Positions 27,201-35,218 of a DNA stretch of 64,000 nt are shown here, one piece after another (position 1 is the stretch's first letter; every line of letters starts with the position of its first letter). The notes below the pieces were generated by a model. The model saw nothing but the letters and a program-made list of their open reading frames with translations. It had not been told where the DNA came from and did not search any database. The DNA is from PALSA-243 sp963743705 (GTDB lineage Bacteria > Acidobacteriota > Terriglobia > Bryobacterales > Bryobacteraceae), in assembly GCA_963743705.1 (NCBI GenBank), contig CAVUQS010000021.1:1-64000 (forward strand). The letters run 5' to 3'. Made by a program: the position numbers and the translations under genes.

Positions 27201-27565
27201 GTGGAGCCAAAGTTTGTGCCGGTAATCGTCACTTGCCCGCCAACCGGGGCCGCGGCCGGCGAAATACCCGTGATCGTCAGGGGGAAATTGACCACGGAAA
27301 AACTCGCGCTGTAGGTGGCGGGCGTCGACGGCACGGTAATACTATGCGCCACCGCGCCACCGTCCGACCACCCCGAAAAAAGATATTGGCCACCCGTTAT
27401 CCCGTTCTGCGGCGAGGGAGCAGCGATCGAATGAGAGGTGCCGGCGCCCCATTGAAACGATTGCGGAGCCGTATAATTCACGTTGTCTACGGTCACCGTC
27501 AAATTAGGCGGATTCGTGATGATCGTGATCGTTTCGATAGTCGGCGTGACCGTGATCGTGCCCTT
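24275..27565 (-). pseudogene. giant modular exoprotein, C-terminal part: IPT repeats and propeller
   Basis: This is the 3' part of a single reading that starts at 33,243. After a frame break near 27,560 the text GTITVTPTIETITIITNPPN leads into an SGWSDGG module. Four IPT/TIG domains, a BIG2-like domain (DASGQSVTGLTWASSNTSVV) and about 480 residues follow with a PQQ/propeller-like start (VADVFALQNDGKIQAMKSDG). The end reads FVITVNGNTGLNSNG and stops at 24,275-24,277, overlapping the lipoprotein start. IPT and Ig modules are common in secreted adhesins and polysaccharide-binding proteins; the ligand is unknown. On its own this segment has no signal peptide. Confidence 0.65.
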
Positions 27566-29100
27566 TGGCTACTGTTATTGTACGTTCCCGTTACCGTTAC
27601 GTTCATTGCGCTGGCCACGCTGGCTGCCGTCGCCGTCGTAGAGCCGCTCGCCTGGCCTGCTGTTACTGCAATAGCCGTTGGCACGGGTAGCGCGGTCGGA
27701 TTACTGCTGAGCAGGCTTACGGAAGCTCCGCCCGATGGGGCCACGCCGCTTAACGTTGCCGTGATCGTAACCGCCCCGCCGCTTGCGACCGAAGACGGGC
27801 TGACCGACAGCGACAGAAGCGTCGGATTGGGCACGGGCGCATTCTCTTCTGGACCCGGACTGAGAAACGTTCCCGGTGAACTCTGGTTGTGATATTCGGT
27901 AGCGATCCACCCCGCTGTCCGGCTGGTAGTGGACATCCTCACCTCGTCCAGCATCCCGGTCAGATTGTAAGCGTTCGCATTGCCGCCATCCTGGCCGATC
28001 CCGACCGCCCCGGAATCCGCCTCGGGACTTCCACTTCCAGCGGATTGAATCCCATACGTGACTTCGACGCCGTTTAGATAGATATGGAGGACGCCATCGC
28101 TCTGAGAAAACGTCGTAACGAGATAAGACCACGCGCCGCTCGATACCGCGTTCACGGACGTGGAATAAGTATAGAGAGCGGAGGTAGGAATGATCGATTC
28201 CAATGTCCCGTCGGGCTGAATGGCAAAGCTCTTGTCATATCCAACAGAAGTAATATACACAGGACCGCCAGCCGGCGGAGGACCGCTGAACGATAGCGGA
28301 TCGACCCAGGCGGATTGCGTATAGTTGGTGAGATTATAAAGCCCGGCGGGCGAGTTGACCGCGAAGCCGTCATAATTGGCGCCTGGGCTCGACATCGCGC
28401 CGCCAATCTGGCCGTTGACGGCGGTCGTGCCGGTGCTGGTCAGCGTATTGCCGTTGCCCGTTGAATCCGCTAGCGGCGCTGCGCTGCCGAAATGCCACAC
28501 GCCCTGATAGCCCGCGCTCCATACCGCGGCCGTGTTCTGTTGATCCGCCGCCAAGGAGTTCCCATAATATAGATAGATAGTCGTATCCGCGGTGGGAGAA
28601 AGGGACGGGACCTGCACCCAAGCCAGGAGTTGGCCATTGGCGGATGAGTATTTCTCAATCTCGTGATTCAGTTTTAGCGTTCCACTGGAGTCCGTAAATA
28701 ACAGATCCGAACCATCGCTCTTGGCTTCGGCTGGCAGATTGGGGTCGCTGGCCAAGGATACCAGGACCGGAAAATTGGTGAGACTGGCCGAGCCGGAAAC
28801 CTGCGTATGACTGATAGTGATCGGCTTCCTATGGGCCCAGGCGCTGTTGTACCAGCCTGTGATTCCGTACGTCGCTGAAGCGACGGCGCTATGCGCCCAT
28901 CCGGCCTCGTAACCGATCGCATTCACCATAGCGCTCGTGGCAACGGTGAACGGCCGCGTGTAAACCGTACCAACAGTTTCGGTGGGCGTGCTTCCATCGG
29001 TTGTATACCGTATCGTGGCATTTGGCGTTGTAGTAGAAATCGTAACGGACTGCGGCAAGGAGTAAATACCCCCTGCGGGACTCATGGTCGGTGTACAACT
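27560..29100 (-). pseudogene. giant modular exoprotein, second DUF2341-LamG section
   Basis: This section continues the same protein in another frame. Modules in order: a chitobiase-type C-terminal domain (IRYTTDGSTPTETVGTVYTR), DUF2341 (WYNSAWAHRKPITISHTQVS), a LamG/concanavalin-like domain (YQGVWHFGSAAPLADSTGNG to DGVLHIYLNGVEVTYG) and an Ig-like segment (SPSSVASGGAVTITATLSGV). It repeats the preceding section closely, so the gene grew by tandem duplication of about 1.5 kb. LamG and DUF2341 domains point to binding or processing of extracellular glycans. Confidence 0.65.
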
Positions 29101-31713
29101 GTCCCCGTCCCACCGGCGTTCTGTTCCGCGCCCACGCCATAGAATGTTCCGGGCGAACTCTGGTTGTGATACTCCGTGGCGATCCACCCCGCGGACCGGC
29201 TCGTGTTAGCGATCCGGACTTCGTCTATCGTGCCAGTCAGATTGAAAGCGTAATTGTTGCCGCCGTCCAGCCCAATGCCAACGGCGCTGGAGTCCGGCAG
29301 CGCACTGCCGTCTCCGGCAGACTGAACGGCGTAGCTCACCTCGATGCCATTCAAGTAGACATGCAGCAGATGGTCGCTTGGGGAAAAGGTTGTTACCAGG
29401 TAAGCCCAGCTCGCCGTCGAAACCGTATCCACGGAGGTGGAATAGGTATAAATACCTGAGTTGGCAATAATGGATTCGATTGTGCCGTCCGGCTCGATCG
29501 CAAAGCTTTTATTAAACCCCACGGAATACAGATATACGGGACCGTAGAGAGTCGGCGGCCCGGTAAACGACAAGGGATTAACCCAGGCTGATTGCGTATA
29601 GGTCGTCAGGTCATAAAGACCGGTCGGCGAGGGGACCATCAACCCGTCCGTAACGGCGCCGGGGTTGGAGATGGCGCCGGCGATCTGCCCAGTGACAGCC
29701 GTAGTCCCATTGCTGGTCAACGTATTTCCAGTGCCGCTGGAATCCGCTAACGGCGCTCCACTACCGAAGTGCCAGACCCCCTTATAGACGCCATTCCAAA
29801 CCCCGGTGGCATTCTGCTGGCTCGCCGCCGAGGGATTCCCATAATACATATAAATCGTGGTGTCACTGGAGGCGGATACGGTTGGGACCAGCACCCAGGC
29901 TTGCACCTGACCCGAACTGGAGACATATTGTTCAATTTCGTGATTCAACTTCAGCGTTCCGCTGGAGTCGGTGAACAAGATATCCGAGCCGTCAGTCTTA
30001 GCTTCCGACTGCAAATTGGGATCGTTGCTCCACGAAATCAGCACCGGAAAATTGGTCAGGTCTGAGGCTCCCCCAACCTGAGAGTGGCTGATTGTGATGG
30101 GCTTGCGGTGCGCCCAGGCGCTGTTATACCAGTCGGATGCGCCGCCGATCGTGTAGGTGGCTGACGCAATCGGGCTATCAAGGTATCCCGATTTATAAGC
30201 AATTGCATTGACCGTCGCCGATGCGCTTAGAATGAACGGGGCGTCGTAGAGGACGCCATTTGTTTCGTTCGGCATAGAGCCGTCTGTCGTATAGCGGATC
30301 GAGGCGCCATTGGTGCCGCTGCAAAGCGCGATCGTTTGGGCCGCTGGATAACTTCCAGCCGGCGGACTGAACGAAGGCGGCGCGACGGTCGCCGGAACGA
30401 CAGTAACTGAAGCGCTTTGGCTTATATAGTTATATGTTCCGCTCACGGTAACGGCGGTCTGGTTGCCCACACTCCCCGCCGTTATGCTTGCGGACCCCGT
30501 ACTCGACCCCGCGGCAATTGTGAGAGTTGCCGGGACCGGCAGGGCGCTGACGCTGGTGCTAGACAAGGTAACAGCAGCGCCGCCTGACGGCGCCACACCG
30601 CTCAGGGCGGCGGTGATCGTAGCGCTTCTGCCGCTGGTAACCGAGGCTGGGGCGACCGAAACCGAGGAAAGAGTTGGCCCTGGTCCTGTGACAGTCCATA
30701 TGCCTGCTTCTGCCCAACCGGACCCGAGTAAAGCGCTATCCTCTACCATCACGTAAATTGGCTGCTGGCCCGTATACGTCGATGCGAACGTGACGGGGAG
30801 CGTGATGGAGAGCGAGTTGCCCGAAGCGCTGACTACCGTATTGACGACATTGATGGCGCAGCGGCTGTTCGAAAGCGGGCTGCTTCCCGCCGTACCCGGA
30901 ACATTTCCGGTCGTTGTAGTTCCAGCATCGTTCCAAAGATTCAGCGTATTGATGTCGCGGTAATAGGTAATGGCGCAGCTCGCAGTATTCGACGTTCCCC
31001 CGAATACGATATCTATCGTCTCGATGTCGGCATAGCCGGCCGCGTCGGTAAAGGCAAACGTGAAAGGGTAACTGGTTCCGTAGGGCCCGCTCCCAGTCCC
31101 CGGGGTGAAAGAACTTAACGCCGGCACTACGGGCGCCGAGGCCGTCCATGTGCCAACGTTATTCCAGCCCGTATTTTCCGATGTGTCGGACGCATACGCC
31201 ACGATATTCTTGGCGCCGGCATATGGCGCCAGAAACGTAAGCGAAAGGTTCAGCGTTGCCGTATTGCCGCTAATTGTCGCCCCCGACGCACTGCCCAGGA
31301 GAATGCACTGGCTATTGCTAAGCAAGCCCGAACCGGGCGTCAGCGGTGATGACCACGTCGCGCCATCGTCCTGCAGCAGCGATATTTGATTCGCAGCCGG
31401 CGTGTACCGAATTTGGCAGGAACTAGCGGCGCTTGCGATGGTCGCGCCCGATCCCGCGCTTCCAATCCAGAACAAAAGCGAGTTGAAATTACCGGCGCCG
31501 TTCACGTCGGTATAAACCGCGGTGAACTGCTGACTTGAGCCGCTTCCCGACGTCGGTGCAAGTGACGTTACGCTGAGAGGCTGGGCTACGGTGTAGGTTC
31601 CCTTGGAAAGCAATCCCGTGTTGCCGCTAACCGTACTCGCTTCCGCATACTGCGTCTTGGGCCGTCGAATGCGGGCAAGAATGCCAAGGTAAAGCTGACA
31701 ATTAGTGTATCAC
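29095..31713 (-). pseudogene. giant modular exoprotein, central section downstream of the IS
   Basis: Just below the IS630 element the reading resumes as DTLIVSFTLAFLPAFDG, and after a one-base loss near 31,670 as KTQYAEASTVSGNTGLLSKG. Two modules of about 140 residues of the type FNSLLFWIGSAG and IVAYASDTSENTGWNNVGTW follow. Then come an Ig-like segment (SVAPASVTSGRSATITAALS), a chitobiase-type domain (IRYTTDGSMPNETNG), DUF2341 (WYNSAWAHRKPITISHSQVG) and LamG (YKGVWHFGSGAPLADSSGTG). The frame breaks again near 29,095. The alignment of the first module with later ones shows where the frame was lost. Confidence 0.65.
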
Positions 31714-31715
31714 TA

Positions 31716-32858
31716 GTGTTGTGAGTTGGAAATTCATTGAATAAATGATGCGATACCCTCATACTGGAGGCATGGGTATCGGACGCCCCACCAAACCGCT
31801 CAACCTCACGGAGGAGGAAAGAGAGAAGCTCACCATGTTGGCTCGTCGCCCGAAGTCGGCACAAGCCATGGCAATGCGGGCTCGCATTGTACTCAGCTGC
31901 GATGAGGGTTTGAACAATGGAGCGGTAGCCAAGAAGTTGCAGATCACAGGAGCCACCGTTTGTAAATGGCGGGAGCGTTTTCGAGTGAATCGGCTGGAAG
32001 GCTTGCTCGATGAGCCCCGGCCGGGTGCTCCGCGGTCGATTACGGATAAGCAGGTGGAGGCCGTTATCACCAAAACGCTGGAGTCGATGCCGGCTAGCAG
32101 CACCCACTGGAGCACGCGGCTCATGGCGAAAAAGGCAGGCTTGTCGCAGACAGCCGTCGTGCGGATTTGGCATGCCTTTGGATTGCAGCCCCACCGGGTG
32201 GAGAACTTCAAGCTTTCCAAAGACCCTCAATTTATTGAGAAGGTTCGGGATATTGTCGGTTTGTACATGCATCCGCCGGATCGAGCGATCGTCTTATGCG
32301 TAGACGAAAAGAGTCAGGTGCAGGCGTTGAACCGGACGCAGCCGATTTTGCCGTTGGCGCCGGGCGTGCCGGCGCGGCAATCGCACGATTACGAACGGCA
32401 CGGAGTGACTTCCCTGTTTGCGGCGATGGATGTGGCAAGCGGCGTCACCATCAGCAACTGTTATCGACGACACAGGCATCAGGAATTCCTGCGATTTCTC
32501 AACGATGTCGATGCCAATCTTCCGCGCGGGCTGGAGGTTCATCTGGTGATGGACAACTATGGCGCCCACAAGGTCAGCAAAGTGCGCTCTTGGTTAGTGC
32601 GCCATCCCCGTTACCACGTCCATTTCACGCCCACGAGCGGAAGTTGGCTGAATCTGGTTGAGCGGCTGTTCGCCGAAGTGACCGAACGCTGCGTGCGGCG
32701 GGGCAGCCATACCGCCGTCGGAGAATTGGAAAAGGCCATGCTCGCTTACCTGGATCAACGGAATCGAAATCCGAAGCCGTTTGTATGGAAAGCAGACGCG
32801 GATTTGATCCTGGGCAAGGTTGAACGACTTTGTCAACGAATTTCTAAACTCAGGACAC
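31716..32858 (+). mobile_element. IS630-family insertion sequence
   Basis: The ends are imperfect inverted repeats of about 30 bp: GTGTTGTGAGTTGGAAATTC at the left (from 31,716) and GTGTCCTGAGTTTAGAAATTC as the complement of the right end (to 32,858). Both are flanked by TA (31,714-31,715 and 32,859-32,860), the target duplication expected of IS630/Tc1-type elements. Total length is about 1.14 kb with one transposase gene. It lies inside the giant exoprotein gene in the opposite orientation; removing it with one TA restores the reading across the site. Confidence 0.85.
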
Positions 32859-33010
32859 TAAATATGGTAACTGTCGATGTATCGGTCCGCAGCAGGCACT
32901 GGCTGTTTTGCAGGTACCCTAACGCTCCCACCGCTACCCCGCCAGCTGAGAACGCGCCACTGTTATCAGCCAGGTACATCAGGTTCGTCGCTCGGTCATA
33001 TCGCAGATAA
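31772..33010 (+). CDS. IS630-family transposase
   Basis: The ATG at 31,772 has GGAGG four bases upstream and starts MGIGRPTKPLNLTEEEREKL; an earlier ATG at 31,745 is possible. The order is an N-terminal helix-turn-helix (GAVAKKLQITGATVCKWRER), a linker RLEGLLDEPRPGAPRSI, then the DDE catalytic core: CVDEKSQVQAL (first Asp), LVMDNYGAHK (second Asp) and WLNLVERLFAEV (Glu). All three acids are present. Oddly there is no stop inside the element: the frame runs through the right terminal repeat and about 50 codons into the host gene, ending at 33,008-33,010. The usual end should be near residue 363. Confidence 0.85.
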   Translation: MGIGRPTKPLNLTEEEREKLTMLARRPKSAQAMAMRARIVLSCDEGLNNGAVAKKLQITGATVCKWRERFRVNRLEGLLDEPRPGAPRSITDKQVEAVITKTLESMPASSTHWSTRLMAKKAGLSQTAVVRIWHAFGLQPHRVENFKLSKDPQFIEKVRDIVGLYMHPPDRAIVLCVDEKSQVQALNRTQPILPLAPGVPARQSHDYERHGVTSLFAAMDVASGVTISNCYRRHRHQEFLRFLNDVDANLPRGLEVHLVMDNYGAHKVSKVRSWLVRHPRYHVHFTPTSGSWLNLVERLFAEVTERCVRRGSHTAVGELEKAMLAYLDQRNRNPKPFVWKADADLILGKVERLCQRISKLRTLNMVTVDVSVRSRHWLFCRYPNAPTATPPAENAPLLSARYIRFVARSYRR

Positions 33011-33243
33011 CACGCGTTTGTAGTCGCGGAGCTGTTGTTGATCAAAAACCAAATAGAGTTTAGATCCGAGGCGCCGTTACTGTCATTGACTGTGACAGCA
33101 AACGTAGCGCTGCCTCCCGAACCGGTGCTTGGCAAAACAGATATGGTTTGTGCGGAGAGTGATATAGGCGCCGCAAGGGCAGACAATATCAACGCGCCAT
33201 AAAAACAGGCGCGAAATGGGAAACGAAGCTGGCGTCTTGACAC
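32861..33243 (-). pseudogene. giant modular exoprotein, 5' part with signal peptide
   Basis: A GTG at 33,243 starts MSRRQLRFPFRACFYGALIL, followed by SALAAPISLSAQ, a standard Sec signal peptide. The mature part (SVLPSTGSGGSATFAVTVND, LNSIWFLINNSSATTNACYL) is the first of the modules that continue after the IS. The reading TVTI ends at the TA target at 32,859. The full gene would encode about 2,600 residues. It is 141 bp downstream of the small secreted protein gene on the same strand, so they may share a promoter. Confidence 0.65.
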
Positions 33244-33384
33244 ACTCGTGCTCCATTAGCGGCATGGGGACGCAAATCCTTCATGCCTGGATTTGGGTAC
33301 ATCTTCTGTCACAGTGAAACGGATGCTGCCCTGCAACGCGTCTTGGTTTTGCAAAACGCAATAAAAGCGAAGTTCAAACGGCGG

Positions 33385-34152
33385 TTACTGCTTCGTAACG
33401 CCGGTGGCTGTGTTCGCGACGCCAGTCACCGTAAAAGTCAGGCTCGACGCGGGACCACTCGATGGCGCGGTAATCTGATACGGCGCGGAGGTACTGGCAA
33501 CGGAAAGTCCATTACTATCTTTCAATTGATAGGCGCCGGCAAGAATAAAAAGACGGACGGGCATATCGAGAGGAATGTTAACGGTGTAGTTTCGCCCAGC
33601 GGCAGTCTTCGATGCGAGCATCGCCGAATGAAGTGCGCCCGAAGGCGATTGGGCTCTTAGAGTGAATTGGGCCCCCGATGTCGCGGCAGCCGCAGCGAAG
33701 ACCTGATTCGGATCATTAACCACGATTGGATAGGGCTTGCTCTTTGGCATGGTTATGGAGACGCTGGAAGCGGCCTGCCCTGGTTTCACAACGAAGGTTG
33801 GGGGGGCGTAGGACCAATGACATGGGTCCAAGTAGGCCTGCGTCCGAACGGACGCGCAGGCCAAGTATGCGCCCACGCTCAGATTGGAGAGGGAGAATGA
33901 TCCGTCTGCTGCGCTTACAACCTGACGTATGGGCGGCGTCATCGCTGCCGCTGCGCGCGGACGGCTGGGAGCCAAAAGCCCATAGGAGATATTGGCGCCG
34001 GATATCGGTGTGCCATCTGCCGCCTTGACAACCCCATGGACTATTCCCGTTGATACCGTAGCTGCGGCGCTGGGATCGGACGCAGAAATCTCTGAAAACC
34101 CTAAACACAAAAATACGCCAACTTTAAAGACACGATTCCTTGGTACGCGCAA
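33385..34152 (-). CDS. secreted carboxypeptidase-regulatory-like domain protein
   Basis: An intact 255-residue protein. The N-terminus is a likely signal peptide (VFKVGVFLCLGFSEISAS). Residues 38-110 form a carboxypeptidase-regulatory-like beta-sandwich: IVHGVVKAADGTPISGANIS and VVSAADGSFSLSNLSVGAYL. The C-terminal part is a second beta-rich domain ending in SSLTFTVTGVANTATGVTKQ. Such domains are common in acidobacterial surface and TonB-related proteins. It heads the operon with the giant exoprotein and lipoprotein. Confidence 0.65.
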   Translation of the reverse strand: MRVPRNRVFKVGVFLCLGFSEISASDPSAAATVSTGIVHGVVKAADGTPISGANISYGLLAPSRPRAAAAMTPPIRQVVSAADGSFSLSNLSVGAYLACASVRTQAYLDPCHWSYAPPTFVVKPGQAASSVSITMPKSKPYPIVVNDPNQVFAAAAATSGAQFTLRAQSPSGALHSAMLASKTAAGRNYTVNIPLDMPVRLFILAGAYQLKDSNGLSVASTSAPYQITAPSSGPASSLTFTVTGVANTATGVTKQ

Positions 34153-34556
34153 GGTGATGCCTCCGTAATCTATCTCTAAAGCACGCCGGGAGAGCCAAAG
34201 CCAGATAGGCGAGGACTAGGACTTTCGGGACGCTTGGTACAGTTCAATCTCAGAGAATACGAGCACGGCGGACCAATGTCAAGAAAAAATATTACGCTGC
34301 GAGATACTTGAAGGCGGATAAAATTAATCCTCCCAAAGTCGGTAGCCGAATAACTCAGAGACTCCGGGTTTGCCAGCAAATCCGGACCTCAACATAGTGT
34401 CGAGAGTCGTCCCTGTCTACGATCTTCCGGGCCTCTTCCATGTGAATGAGCCTTTTTCAGTTCGCCATTTTCAGATTTATATTCTCCCAGCCACCAATCA
34501 CTTACGTTTTTGCCGCCTCCAAAACCCTTGACACCGCGCTTTATCCTGAAGTCGTA
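34153..34556. other. intergenic region between divergent genes
   Basis: About 400 bp upstream of both the minus-strand exoprotein operon and the plus-strand hypothetical gene. It is more AT-rich than its surroundings (for example AAGAAAAAATATTACG near 34,281), as expected for a promoter region. I cannot pick a specific promoter with confidence and see no RNA gene. Confidence 0.4.
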
Positions 34557-35069
34557 ATGGCTTCCTCACTCAAATCCGAAACTGCCCGCGTCAATGGTGC
34601 CAACTCTCGCGGACCCAAAACTCCCGAAGGCAAGCTCCGCTCCTCCGCTAACTCAATCCGTCATGGCTTACTCGCCCGCACTGTCGTCCTCGAAGACGAA
34701 AACGGAGATACCTTCGCCGATCTTCTCGCCGCTTTCGAACGCGACCTTCACCCGCAAAATGAAATCGAGCGCTCCTTGGTCGAAAACATGGCCATCGGCC
34801 GTTGGCGTCTGCTGCGTCTCTGGGCCATCGAGCGCGCCTCTCTCAAATCCGAAATGGAAAAGCACGATCCCGAAGCCAACGACCCCGCCACTCGTGCGGC
34901 CATGGCCTTCCGCGCCCTCGGCGATCAGTCCCGCTGTCTCGATCTCCTCAATCGTTATGAAGCGCGCTTCGAACGCCAATACGCCCGCTCTCTCGCGCTG
35001 CTCCTCAAAATGGACGCCGCGCCGTCGCGCGAAAACGAATTGTGCGAAACGAACCCCAGAAGTTGCTGA
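34557..35069 (+). CDS. conserved acidobacterial protein, GPKTPEGK family
   Basis: An intact 170-residue protein from the ATG at 34,557. The opening ARVNGANSRGPKTPEGKLRS with SIRHGLLARTVVLEDE is typical of a large group of acidobacterial/Bryobacter proteins of unknown function. The remainder is charged and helical (LLAAFERDLHPQNEIERSLV, WRLLRLWAIERASLKSEME). It has no signal peptide. The basic N-terminus could bind nucleic acid, but that is only a guess. It precedes gyrA by 150 bp. Confidence 0.65.
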   Translation: MASSLKSETARVNGANSRGPKTPEGKLRSSANSIRHGLLARTVVLEDENGDTFADLLAAFERDLHPQNEIERSLVENMAIGRWRLLRLWAIERASLKSEMEKHDPEANDPATRAAMAFRALGDQSRCLDLLNRYEARFERQYARSLALLLKMDAAPSRENELCETNPRSC

Positions 35070-35171
35070 AAACAAAAGAATCTGCGTAATCCAATGCAGC
35101 AGCGGCGGACTATTTCCGCAAGACCCCCAAGCAGACGGGACCAGACTTTCATTCCGTCGTCGGCCAGCTGT

Positions 35172-35201
35172 TTGGATTTCGAGCTAAAACCTTGCTAAAA
35201 T
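35172..35201 (+). promoter_or_regulatory. candidate sigma-70 promoter of gyrA
   Basis: TTGGAT at 35,172-35,177 and TAAAAT at 35,196-35,201 with an 18-bp spacer lie just upstream of the gyrA ATG at 35,219. The predicted transcript start leaves about 10 bases before the ATG, so the leader is very short. No clear Shine-Dalgarno is visible. Confidence 0.45.
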
Positions 35202-35218
35202 AGACACTTAACCTCAAC

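Noticed and set aside
21109..27502. Horizontal transfer of an exoprotein into an actinobacterium
   Set aside because: Everything to the right, including gyrA, pgk and larE, is acidobacterial. That is a whole genome segment, not an island, so a chimera is simpler.
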